Shown here: piece by piece, positions 8,363 to 16,782 of the stretch
How the letters are laid out: every line of letters begins with the position of its first letter
Position numbering within the stretch: the first letter of the stretch is position 1
NCBI GenBank assembly: GCA_041397525.1
Contig: JAWKWL010000001.1
Coordinates: 62,001 to 126,000 of the forward strand
Length of the DNA: 64,000 nucleotides
Direction: 5' to 3'
Origin: BOKV01 sp041397525
GTDB lineage: Bacteria; Pseudomonadota; Alphaproteobacteria; Rhizobiales; Rhizobiaceae
Made by a program: the position numbers and the translations under genes
Notes under the pieces: generated by a model
Told to the model about the DNA's origin: nothing
The model's input: the letters and a program-made list of their open reading frames with translations, nothing else
The model's database searches: none

Positions 8363-9820
8363 ATGAAAATGACAAAACCAGAAACAAGCTTCTCCGGTCC
8401 CGCGCTTTGCGCCCTTTCCGCGCGCGAGGCGGTCAAGCTGTTGAAACGCAAGGAAGTCGCACCTTCAGAAATGCTGGACGCCGCTTTCGAGCGCATCGCA
8501 AATGTTGAACCTGCCATCAATGCCACGGTGATCATTGCGCCGGAACGCGCCCGCAAGGCATTGGACAATCTGGCGCGCGACGAGCGCGTCAACGGCAGGG
8601 AGGCGGGCTGGCTCGCTGGCCTGCCGATTGCAATCAAGGACCTTACTCCCGTCAGCGGCATGCGTTGCACTTTCGGCAACATCGCGCTGAAGGACTTCGT
8701 TCCGGACGAGACAGACCCGCTGGTCGAGAAACTCGAAGCGCGCGGCGGTGTCGTGGTTGGCAAGACCAACACGCCGGAATTCGGAGCTGGCGGGAATACC
8801 TTCAACGATGTGTTCGGTTATACCCGCAATCCGTGGGACACCAGAAAGAACGCCGGTGGTTCGTCGGGCGGAGCGGCAGCCTCATTGGCAGCTGGCGAAG
8901 TCTGGCTGTCGCAAGGCTCCGACCTTGCCGGATCGCTGCGCACTCCGGCAGCCTATTGCGGCGTTGTCGGCCTGCGCCCATCACCCGGTCGCGCAGGTGG
9001 CGGCCCCGCTGCCACTGCCTTTGCCACCGAAGGCATTTCCGGACCCATGGCCCGTGACGTGAGGGATATCGCGCTGTTTCTCGATGCCATGACCGGCTTT
9101 GACGCGCGCCAGCCAACGACGCTCGAAGCGCCAGCAGTATCGTTCCAGGAAGAAGTGGCAAAATCAGATGCGAAAGTACGCATTGCCTTTTCAGAGGATC
9201 AGAACGGTTTCGCCCCGGTCGAAAGGGAAATCCGCTCGGTCCTGCGCCAGGCCATGCAAAAGGTCGCCAACGCCGGAGGCATGGTCGAAGACGCCTGTCC
9301 GCAACTACCGCAACTCTACGACACTTATGTCACCCTGCGCGGAATCCACTATGGCTCGGTCAACGCCTATCTCCCGGAAGCCATTCAGGCGCATTTCAAG
9401 CAGACACTGCGTGACAACACCGAATTCGGCCGCAACCTCAAGACACCCGCCATTTATGATGCGTTGCGCCAGCGCACGGTTCTCTATCACGCAATGCGCA
9501 CCTTCCTCGAAGGCTATGACGTGCTTGCAATTCCTGTCACCGGCCTGGAACCCGGAATGGTTGAGGACGAATATCCGCTGACGGTCGACGGTGTTCCCGT
9601 ACCGGACTATGTCGACTGGCTACGGTTTTCGTTTCTGGCAACAACGACAGCACTTCCCGCCATTGCCATGCCGGTTGGCTTCACCGCATCGGGAATGCCA
9701 GTCGGCATCCAGTTGATCGGCCCGCCGCGCGGTGAGGCAAGACTTCTCCAGGTTGCGCGCGCCGTTGAAGACGCTGTTGGCTTTCCCGTCGGACCCATCG
9801 ATCCGATAAACAAGAACTGA
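8363..9820 (+). CDS. Amidase signature family enzyme (second of two)
   Basis: This is also 485 residues long, with Lys in GLPIAIKDLTPV, cis-Ser in AGGSSGGAAASLA and nucleophile Ser in GSDLAGSLRTPAAYCG. The start is taken at 8363, 19 bp after the previous stop. The frame is open much further upstream, but that part lies inside the first amidase gene and has no amidase similarity. The N-terminal text LSAREAVKLLKRKEVAPSE matches the usual beginning of GatA-like amidases. The ribosome site is weak, so translation may be coupled to the upstream gene. Substrate unknown; likely acts in sequence with the first amidase. Confidence 0.93.
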   Translation: MKMTKPETSFSGPALCALSAREAVKLLKRKEVAPSEMLDAAFERIANVEPAINATVIIAPERARKALDNLARDERVNGREAGWLAGLPIAIKDLTPVSGMRCTFGNIALKDFVPDETDPLVEKLEARGGVVVGKTNTPEFGAGGNTFNDVFGYTRNPWDTRKNAGGSSGGAAASLAAGEVWLSQGSDLAGSLRTPAAYCGVVGLRPSPGRAGGGPAATAFATEGISGPMARDVRDIALFLDAMTGFDARQPTTLEAPAVSFQEEVAKSDAKVRIAFSEDQNGFAPVEREIRSVLRQAMQKVANAGGMVEDACPQLPQLYDTYVTLRGIHYGSVNAYLPEAIQAHFKQTLRDNTEFGRNLKTPAIYDALRQRTVLYHAMRTFLEGYDVLAIPVTGLEPGMVEDEYPLTVDGVPVPDYVDWLRFSFLATTTALPAIAMPVGFTASGMPVGIQLIGPPRGEARLLQVARAVEDAVGFPVGPIDPINKN

Positions 9821-9835
9821 GTGACGCAGGACACC

Positions 9836-11350
9836 ATGACCAACAAGCTCTACGACCATTTGTTCGCGCCGCATCTGGACAGCGAAAAGACATTCCTGAT
9901 TGCTGCAGATGGCACGCAACTGAGCTATGCGGCATTTCTGGCGCTCGCAGCGCGCTATGCCAATGCGCTGCGCAGTGCAGGCATCAATACCGGCGACCGC
10001 GTGGCCGTGCAGGTGAAGAAGTCGCCCGAAGCACTGGCAGTCTATGCTGCATGCGTTGCGGCCGGTGCCATTTTCCTGCCGCTCAATACCGCCTACACTG
10101 CGAGCGAAGTCGAGTATTTCGTTGCGGATGCGGGTGCCGGATTGCTGCTTTGCGACGGTCCGTCTTTGGCAGCACTTGAGCCCGTGGCAAACCGCTCCGG
10201 CGCACGGTTGATGAGTCTCAATGCAGATGGTTCAGGCAGCTTTGCCGATCTTGCCGGCGGTGAAACGGCCAACTTCGCTCCTGTGCCTCGCGCAGGCAGC
10301 GACCTCGCCGCGTTTCTCTACACTTCTGGCACCACCGGCCGCTCCAAGGGCGCCATGCTGACCCATGACAATCTGCTGTCGAACTCCGTGGCACTCGTCG
10401 ACTATTGGCGCTTCACTGCTGCCGATGTCCTGCTGCATGCATTGCCAATTTTTCACACCCATGGCCTGTTCGTCGCAACCAATGTCATGCTCCTGGCCGG
10501 TGGTTCGATGATCTTCCTGCCCGGCCTCGACATGGATGCGATGTTCAAATTCATGCCACGCGCAACCACGATGATGGGCGTTCCGACCTTCTACACAAGG
10601 CTGCTCGCCGACAACAGGCTGAACCGCGATGCGGTCTCGCACATGCGACTTTTCATTTCCGGCTCGGCACCGCTGCTTGCCGAAACCCATGTCGAATTCG
10701 AAAACCGCACCGGCCATCGCATCCTTGAACGCTACGGGATGACCGAAACCAACATGAATACTTCGAATCCCTATGATGGCGAACGCCGGGCTGGCACCGT
10801 GGGTTTCCCCCTGCCCGGCATTTCCGTGCGCGTTGCCGACGCAGAAACCGGAACCATCCTTGGTGCTGACGAGATCGGGGTACTGGAGGTCAAGGGGCCG
10901 AATGTCTTTGCCGGATACTGGAACATGCCCGAAAAGACCGCGGAGGAATTCCGCCCCGACGGCTATTTCATCACCGGCGATATCGCCACCATCGACGCTG
11001 ACGGCTATGTCACCATTGTTGGCCGCGCCAAGGACCTGATCATCTCCGGTGGCTACAATATCTATCCCAAGGAAATCGAACTGGCGCTTGACGAACAGGA
11101 AGGCGTTGAGGAATCCGCCGTTGTGGGAGTTCCCCATCCCGATTTCGGTGAAGCCGTAGTCGCAGCCGTCGTTGCGAAAAAGGGGGCGGAACTCACGCCT
11201 GACACATTGATGCAGTCGATTGCCGACAAGCTTGCGCGATTCAAACAGCCAAAACGGATTTTCATCATCCCTGAACTGCCGCGCAACACCATGGGCAAGG
11301 TGCAAAAGAACGTTCTGCGCGACAGCTACAAGTCACTTTTCACCGCCTGA
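9836..11350 (+). CDS. matB: Malonyl-CoA synthetase (MatB)
   Basis: This 504-residue AMP-forming acid-CoA ligase activates malonate (or methylmalonate) to malonyl-CoA with ATP. From memory its text is close to rhizobial MatB throughout: AVYAACVAAGAIFLPLNTAY-type region, P-loop LYTSGTTGRSKGAMLTHDN, IFHTHGLFVATNV, MMGVPTFYTRLL, ISGSAPLLAETH, LERYGMTETNMNTSNPYDG and the C-terminal PRNTMGKVQKN lysine. The ATG at 9836 is preferred over a GTG five codons earlier because AGGA precedes it. No malonate decarboxylase (matA) or carrier gene is adjacent; instead two amidases lie just upstream, so malonate may arise from an amide. Confidence 0.93.
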   Translation: MTNKLYDHLFAPHLDSEKTFLIAADGTQLSYAAFLALAARYANALRSAGINTGDRVAVQVKKSPEALAVYAACVAAGAIFLPLNTAYTASEVEYFVADAGAGLLLCDGPSLAALEPVANRSGARLMSLNADGSGSFADLAGGETANFAPVPRAGSDLAAFLYTSGTTGRSKGAMLTHDNLLSNSVALVDYWRFTAADVLLHALPIFHTHGLFVATNVMLLAGGSMIFLPGLDMDAMFKFMPRATTMMGVPTFYTRLLADNRLNRDAVSHMRLFISGSAPLLAETHVEFENRTGHRILERYGMTETNMNTSNPYDGERRAGTVGFPLPGISVRVADAETGTILGADEIGVLEVKGPNVFAGYWNMPEKTAEEFRPDGYFITGDIATIDADGYVTIVGRAKDLIISGGYNIYPKEIELALDEQEGVEESAVVGVPHPDFGEAVVAAVVAKKGAELTPDTLMQSIADKLARFKQPKRIFIIPELPRNTMGKVQKNVLRDSYKSLFTA

Positions 11351-11353
11351 ATC

Positions 11354-11380
11354 AAAACGGCGGACCATGATGATCCGCCG
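11354..11380 (-). terminator. Rho-independent terminator of the liv operon
   Basis: Read on the minus strand, CGGCGGA, a 9-nt loop and TCCGCCG are followed by TTTTGATT. It begins 25 bp after the livF stop and lies between the convergent matB and livF genes. The plus-strand reading lacks a good T-run. Confidence 0.75.
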
Positions 11381-11404
11381 ATTGTCCTTCGTGTGTGGAA
11401 AAGT

Positions 11405-12160
11405 TCAGATCGCCAGATATTCGTGGCGCAGGTCTTCGTTGTCGAGGACTTCCTTGGCGCTGCCGGAAAACACGATCTGGCCGGTATCCATGATCACCGC
11501 CCGGTCGGAAAGCCTCAGCGCGGCAACCGCATTCTGTTCGACAATGATCGTGGTGATGCCGATATCACGGATCTGCTTTACGATCTTCTCGATCTCCTGC
11601 ACGATGACTGGAGCCAGCCCCTCATAGGGTTCGTCGAGGAACAGTATCTTGATGTCCCGCGCAAGCGCACGGGCAACCGCGAGCATCTGCTGTTCACCGC
11701 CTGACATCGTCGTTGCTTCCTGCTGCCGGCGTTCTGCAAGCCGCGGGAAATGGTCGTAGATACGCTCAAGCTCCCAGCCCTTCGGCTCGGCTACCTGCGC
11801 CAGGATCAGGTTCTCCTCCACCGTGAGCCCGGCAATGATGCGCCGGTCCTCTGGAACCAGCTGCACGCCAAGACCGGCCGCCTCATGCGCGCGCATCGTA
11901 TGGAGTGGCTTGCCGTCCAGCCAGATTTCGCCGCCCCGCAATTCCGGATTGTCGAGCCGGGCCAGTGTGCGCAGCGTCGATGTCTTGCCCGCACCGTTGC
12001 GCCCGAGCAGTGACAGGACCTCGCCCTTCGCAACATTGAAGCTGACGCCCTGCACGATGTAGGATTCGCCGTAATAGGCGTGAATGTCCTTCACCGAAAA
12101 GAAGTTGTCGATTTCCCCGACCGCTGCCGTTTCAGTCATGGCTGCTTGTGCCTCGCTCAT
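11405..12160 (-). CDS. livF: Branched-chain amino acid-type ABC transporter ATPase (LivF-like)
   Basis: This is a 251-residue ATPase of the HAAT (LivF/UrtE) class, last gene of the liv-type operon. It shows Walker A GRNGAGKTST, Q-loop QLVPEDRRI, signature MSGGEQQMLAVARAL, Walker B ILFLDEPYEGLAP and H-loop VEQN. Its ATG overlaps the TGA of livG (ATGA), indicating coupled translation. About 15 residues precede the usual LivF N-terminus (FFSVKDIHAYYG). The substrate may be a branched amino acid, urea or an amide; the binding-protein gene is damaged, so it gives little help. Confidence 0.94.
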   Translation of the reverse strand: MSEAQAAMTETAAVGEIDNFFSVKDIHAYYGESYIVQGVSFNVAKGEVLSLLGRNGAGKTSTLRTLARLDNPELRGGEIWLDGKPLHTMRAHEAAGLGVQLVPEDRRIIAGLTVEENLILAQVAEPKGWELERIYDHFPRLAERRQQEATTMSGGEQQMLAVARALARDIKILFLDEPYEGLAPVIVQEIEKIVKQIRDIGITTIIVEQNAVAALRLSDRAVIMDTGQIVFSGSAKEVLDNEDLRHEYLAI

Positions 12161-12927
12161 CAGTGCGCCTCCCCGAGATAGGCTTCCTTGACCTTCGGAT
12201 TGTTGCGCACCTCATCCGGTGTTCCTTCCGCGATGATCTTGCCCTGTGCCAAAACGCTGATCCGGTCTGCCAGCGAAAACACGACATGCATGTCATGCTC
12301 GATGATGACCTTGGTCATCCCGCGTTCCTTGAGGCGCTTGAGAAGATCAATGGTGGTATTGGTGTCGTGCCTGGCCATGCCGGCTGTCGGCTCATCGAGC
12401 AACAGCAGCTTTGGCTTCTGGATCAGGCACATGCCCATTTCCAGCCTCCGCTTGTCACCGCGTGACAGGCTTCCCGCCAGTTCACCCGCCTTCTCGATAA
12501 GGCCGAGATCCTGCAGGATGTGCTCAGCTTCATCGCGAATGTCGGTCTGCCGAAACACTGAGCTCAGTGCATTGAACTTGAACGACCCGTCGCGCTTCGC
12601 AAAAGCCGGGATCATCACATTGTCGAGCAGTGTCAGCTCGGCAAAGATTTCCGGCGTCTGGAATACGCGGCTCACGCCGAGCTGGTTGATTTCATGCGGG
12701 CTGTGTTGGTCGAGTACTTCGCCATTGAAGATCACATGTCCCGTGTCGGGTGGGATGCGACCGATGCACACATTGAGCAGCGTGGACTTGCCCGCCCCGT
12801 TTGGCCCGATGATCGCGTGAACCGTGCCCTCGGTAACCTTGAGGTCCACATCCGTCAGTGCCTTGAGGCCGCCAAAGCTCTTCGAGACATCTGCGACGTG
12901 AAGAACTGTGTTTGCTATCGACTCCAT
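12160..12927 (-). CDS. livG: Branched-chain amino acid-type ABC transporter ATPase (LivG-like)
   Basis: This 255-residue ATPase is the partner of LivF. The start at 12927 (MESIANTVLHVADVSKSFGG) has GGAG seven bases upstream and lies 5 bp from the livM stop. A longer frame into livM is not credible. Motifs are Walker A GPNGAGKSTLLN, Q-loop FQTPEIFAELT, signature LSRGDKRRLEMGMCL (SRGDK instead of SGGQ, common in this subgroup) and Walker B LLLLDEPTAGMA, followed by HDMHVVFSLADR. Confidence 0.94.
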   Translation of the reverse strand: MESIANTVLHVADVSKSFGGLKALTDVDLKVTEGTVHAIIGPNGAGKSTLLNVCIGRIPPDTGHVIFNGEVLDQHSPHEINQLGVSRVFQTPEIFAELTLLDNVMIPAFAKRDGSFKFNALSSVFRQTDIRDEAEHILQDLGLIEKAGELAGSLSRGDKRRLEMGMCLIQKPKLLLLDEPTAGMARHDTNTTIDLLKRLKERGMTKVIIEHDMHVVFSLADRISVLAQGKIIAEGTPDEVRNNPKVKEAYLGEAH

Positions 12928-12931
12928 GGGA

Positions 12932-14116
12932 TCACTCCGCCGCTTCGGTTTTGGCTGCACCGGCATTACCGGTACCAACACCAAGCCTGCGGCCAATCCG
13001 CTGCAGGCCTTCCACAATGCCACCCGGCAGGAAGATGACTACCGCCATGAACAGCAGTCCAAGGGTAAGGCTCCAGGATTTGCCAACGAAGAAGTGGCTG
13101 ATGAAGATCAGGCCGTCTTCAATGCCGTCAGGCATCCAACCAAACCAGCCATGCAGGACCGTGTCGTTGATCTTCGAGAAGATGTTCTCGAAATACTTGA
13201 TGAAACCGGCACCAAGCACCGGACCCATCAGGGTTCCCGCACCACCCAGAATGGTCATCAGAACCACCTCGCCCGATGCCGTCCACTGCATGCGCTCAGC
13301 GCCAGCCAGCGGGTCCATCGCTGCCAGTAATCCGCCTGCAAGCCCTGCATACATTCCCGAGATGATGAAGGCCGTCAGCAGGTATGGTTTGGTGTTGAAG
13401 CCGGTATAGCGCATGCGATTGTGGTTTGCCTTGATCGCCTTCAGCATCAGTCCGAAAGGTGAGCGGAAAATCCGCAGCGACAGGTAGAACACGATGATCG
13501 CGATGATGGCGCAGAAATAGTAACCGTTGTTGAAGGTGAATTCCCAGCCGCCCAGTTTGAGCTTGGCGCTTTCATTCATGACGATCCCGAAAAAATGCGG
13601 GCTGGTTGGCGAACCCTCCCCCATCCACATCTGCGGATCATTGCCATAGACCTGCAATCCGGTTTCACCATTGGTAAGCGGCGTCAGCACCGAATAGGCA
13701 AGGTTGAAGGACATCTGCGCGAATGCGAGCGTAAGGATCGAGAAATAGATGCCGGAGCGCCGGAGCGAAATAAATCCGATGAACGCCGCGAACAGGCCCG
13801 ACATGATCACCGCGAGTACCAGGCCCGGAAAGACATTGTAGTCCAGCAGCTTGTACATCCACACCACAGAGTAGGATCCTACCCCCAGAAAGGCTGCATG
13901 CCCGAAGGACAGATAGCCGGTCAGGCCAAACAGGATGTTGAAGCCAATTGCGAAAATTCCGAAGATTGCAAAGCGCTGCATCAGGTCGGGATAGCCGGCA
14001 TTGAACTGCGCCAGTCCTGAAGTTTCTGGAAACGGCTGCAACAGGATGGGTGTCGCAAGGGTCAGGAAAATGACCAGCAACAGGAAGGTCGTATCTTTTT
14101 TGCTCAATCCAAGCAT
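12932..14116 (-). CDS. livM: Branched-chain amino acid-type ABC transporter permease (LivM-like)
   Basis: This 394-residue inner-membrane permease has about ten hydrophobic segments. Typical LivM text includes GLTGYLSFGHAAFLGVGSY and a C-terminal TILGGAGTLMGPVLGAG, where the cytoplasmic ATPase contact loop lies. The C-terminal end (GRRLGVGTGNAGAAKTEAAE) is a hydrophilic extension. It starts 3 bp after livH and is followed by livG after 4 bp, so it is part of a tight operon. Confidence 0.94.
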   Translation of the reverse strand: MLGLSKKDTTFLLLVIFLTLATPILLQPFPETSGLAQFNAGYPDLMQRFAIFGIFAIGFNILFGLTGYLSFGHAAFLGVGSYSVVWMYKLLDYNVFPGLVLAVIMSGLFAAFIGFISLRRSGIYFSILTLAFAQMSFNLAYSVLTPLTNGETGLQVYGNDPQMWMGEGSPTSPHFFGIVMNESAKLKLGGWEFTFNNGYYFCAIIAIIVFYLSLRIFRSPFGLMLKAIKANHNRMRYTGFNTKPYLLTAFIISGMYAGLAGGLLAAMDPLAGAERMQWTASGEVVLMTILGGAGTLMGPVLGAGFIKYFENIFSKINDTVLHGWFGWMPDGIEDGLIFISHFFVGKSWSLTLGLLFMAVVIFLPGGIVEGLQRIGRRLGVGTGNAGAAKTEAAE

Positions 14117-14119
14117 CGG

Positions 14120-15151
14120 TCAGTCCTCCATCACGCCTTTGCGACCCATCAAACCACGCGGGCGGGTCAGAAGGATGATGATTGCAACAAGATAAATGAT
14201 GATCTGGTCAATTCCCGGCAGCACGTCCTTGACAACGTTCATTGACGCGAAGCTCTCGAGAATGCCGAGCAGGAAGCCGGCCAGAACCGCACCCGGCAGC
14301 GAGCCCATTCCACCGACAACGACAACAACGAAGCTCAGCACCAGGAAGTCCATGCCCATGTGATAGTTGGGCGCGTTGATCGGCGCATACATGACGCCGG
14401 CCAGCCCCGCCACTGCGGCTGCGACACCGAACATGATGGTGAAGCGCTTGTCGATGTTGATGCCGAGCAACCCGACAGTTTCGCGGTCTGCCATGCCCGC
14501 CCGAACGACCATGCCGAATGTCGTGAATTGCAGGAAGGAGAACACCCCGCCGATGACGACTGCTGCGAACAGGAAATACACCATGCGCCAATAGGGATAG
14601 ATGATGACATTGGGATCAAAGCCCAGCATGACACCAAAATCGAGCGAACCACCAAACATCGCAGGTGCCGGGCTCTGGATCGGGTTGGCACCAAAGAAAT
14701 ACTTGATGATCTCCTGGAGCACTATCGCCAGGCCAAATGTCACCAGGATCTGGTCGGCATGCGGCCGCTTGTAGAAATGCTTGATCAGGCCGCGTTCCAT
14801 CGCAAAGCCGATGGCAATCATCACCGGGATTGCAAACAGCAGTGACAATGGCACCGACCAGTCGATGATGGCAGCCCCGAAATCCTTGCCGAACAGCCCC
14901 TCGATATAAGGTGTCTTGACCTTGAGCGGGTTGCCGAGAAAGTCCTTTTGGGTCGGGTCCAGAACTTCATAGGACAGTGTCAGGATGCGCTGGAATGTGA
15001 CCGCGCAAAAAGCCCCGATCATGAAAAGCGCACCGTGGGCGAAATTCACAACCCCCAGCGTGCCGAAAATCAGTGTCAGCCCCAGCGCAATCAAGGCAAA
15101 GGCAGAGCCCTTGTCGAGCCCGTTCAGGATTTGCAGAACAATGGCGTCCAT
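14120..15151 (-). CDS. livH: Branched-chain amino acid-type ABC transporter permease (LivH-like)
   Basis: This 343-residue permease matches LivH/UrtB: LGLTLIFGTLGVVNFAHGA near the N-terminus and VVVVVGGMGSLPGAVLAG near the C-terminus. There is a roughly 45-residue insertion after the second span (LTLSYEVLDPTQKDFLGNPL and following), which is seen in a subset of alphaproteobacterial LivH proteins. It is separated from the broken binding-protein gene by about 115 bp that contains a strong hairpin. Confidence 0.94.
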   Translation of the reverse strand: MDAIVLQILNGLDKGSAFALIALGLTLIFGTLGVVNFAHGALFMIGAFCAVTFQRILTLSYEVLDPTQKDFLGNPLKVKTPYIEGLFGKDFGAAIIDWSVPLSLLFAIPVMIAIGFAMERGLIKHFYKRPHADQILVTFGLAIVLQEIIKYFFGANPIQSPAPAMFGGSLDFGVMLGFDPNVIIYPYWRMVYFLFAAVVIGGVFSFLQFTTFGMVVRAGMADRETVGLLGINIDKRFTIMFGVAAAVAGLAGVMYAPINAPNYHMGMDFLVLSFVVVVVGGMGSLPGAVLAGFLLGILESFASMNVVKDVLPGIDQIIIYLVAIIILLTRPRGLMGRKGVMED

Positions 15152-15221
15152 TTTCCCCTACCCGCATTATTGATATGTCGTCGTGATCCGGCCTGCAGAA
15201 CGTGAGCACAAAATCACAAAC

Positions 15222-15247
15222 TGGCCGCGCACAGAAGCACGCGGCCA
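15222..15247 (-). terminator. Hairpin between binding-protein gene and livH (attenuating terminator)
   Basis: TGGCCGCG, a 10-nt loop and CGCGGCCA form a perfect 8-bp GC-rich stem 19 bp after the binding-protein stop. On the minus strand it is followed by GTTTGTGATTTTG. Such structures after binding-protein genes are known to give partial termination and protect the upstream mRNA, so that binding protein outnumbers permease. Confidence 0.65.
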
Positions 15248-15266
15248 GAATTTCAGCAAGACCGGA

Positions 15267-16617
15267 TTAACCGGCGTTGCATTCACCGAGGCTGGCTTCC
15301 GCACCACCGAACATCGCATGGTCAGGAGCATATTCCACCTGGGCGCGAGGCGTGATTTCAACGATCTCGAGCGTGTCATAGTCGGTCGTCGGATTGTCAC
15401 GACCCTTCATGACCAGAACGTCCTTGAAGCACTGGTGATCGGCGCCACGATAGAGCGTCGGACCATTGCCAAGACCGTCGAATTCGAAGCCTTCGAGAGC
15501 TTCTGCCACGGCGCACGGATTGAATGAACCGGCACGTGCCACGGCATCGGCATAGAGCAGGACCTGGGCGTAGCAGGTATGCGCCGAGTTTGATGGCGGA
15601 CGGCCATACTTCTCGCCGAACGACTTGACGAATGCCTTGGTGCCTTCGTCGGACAGTTGCCAGTTCAACAGTCTGGCGGAACCATAAACGCCCTTGATGT
15701 TGGCGCCTGCGCACCCGCGGCCATCAGTTCGGAATAAAGCGGAACAACGATTTCGAAGTTCTTGCCGTTGACCTGTTTGTCGCGCAGACCGAACTGGACT
15801 GCCTGGGTCAGCGAGTTGACCATGTTGCCGCCGTACTCGTTCAGCACCAGAACGTCAGCACCCAGATCAGACCGGAGCGATGTAGGACGAGAAGTCCGTG
15901 GTCGCGAGCGGGGTCAGCACGTTGTTGACTGTTTCCCAGCCAACGGCTTCTGGTCGCCTTTCGCAATCGATCTCCTGCTGTGTCCAGCCCCAGGTGTAGT
16001 CGGCGGTCAGGTGATAGGCGCGGCGGTCTTTGCCAGGCCTTTCCAGAACCGGCGCGAGGGCCGCGCCCGACATGTATGCGTTGAAGAAGTGACGGAAGCC
16101 GTTCTTCTTGGGTGGTCCTTGCCGGTAGTGTCGTTTGAGTGCGTCAGGCCGGCCATGAAGATGATGCCAGCTTCTGGCAAAGCCCCTGTACGGCAACGGC
16201 AACGCCGGAAGACGAGCCGCCATTGATCATGACGACGCCGTCCTTTTCGATCATGGACTTCGCCGCAGCGCGTGCCGCGTCGGACTTGGTCTGCGTGTCG
16301 CCGGTCACGAATTCGACCTTTTTGCCAAGCAGGCCATCGCCCTTGAGCACCTTCGACGAGAAGGTCTGCAGCATTCCGCCGTCACCTTCGCCATTGAGAT
16401 GCTGCACGGCGAGTTCCTGCGCGCGCAATTCGTCGAGACCTTCCTCTGCATAGGGGCCGGTCTGCGGTACGTTGAAGCCGAACTTGACGGTCGAGCCGGT
16501 TGGTTCGTTGGTGAAGGCCGAAGCCCGCGAGGTAAAGATGGTCGGCAGCGCAAGACCTGCGCCAACAGCTGCACCAGACTTGATCAGTCCACGGCGCGTC
16601 AAAATGAATTTCGACAT
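15267..16617 (-). pseudogene. Branched-chain amino acid-type periplasmic binding protein, broken by several frameshifts
   Basis: The intact gene would encode a binding protein of about 440 residues, feeding LivHMGF. The start at 16617 follows TTGGAGGAAC and gives a Tat-like signal LTRRGLIKSGAAVGAG. The frame is intact to about 16180, then shifts near AAGCTGGCATC, again near 16110, near 15870 and near 15700. Further compensated indels are visible around 15945 and 16045. In each frame the family text continues (KKNGFRHFFNAYMSGAAL, WGWTQQE, VLVLNEYGGNMVNSLTQAV, SNSAHTCYAQVLLYADAV). Almost no substitutions accompany the indels and several fall in short homopolymers, so sequencing or assembly error in about 500 bp is at least as likely as true decay. 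Confidence 0.85.
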
Positions 16618-16782
16618 TGGGTTCCTCCAAGAGTTGTCCGGCGAGCCTCCTCCGAGTCCCGCAGGTAATATCAAATTGTTTGAAATCCGCACCAATCTCA
16701 ATGCGCCTTTAGGCTATGATGCGTAAGTTTTATCGATGTCACCGGCGAAGGAATGCTGAAAAATCAGGCAAATCGGGCTGGT

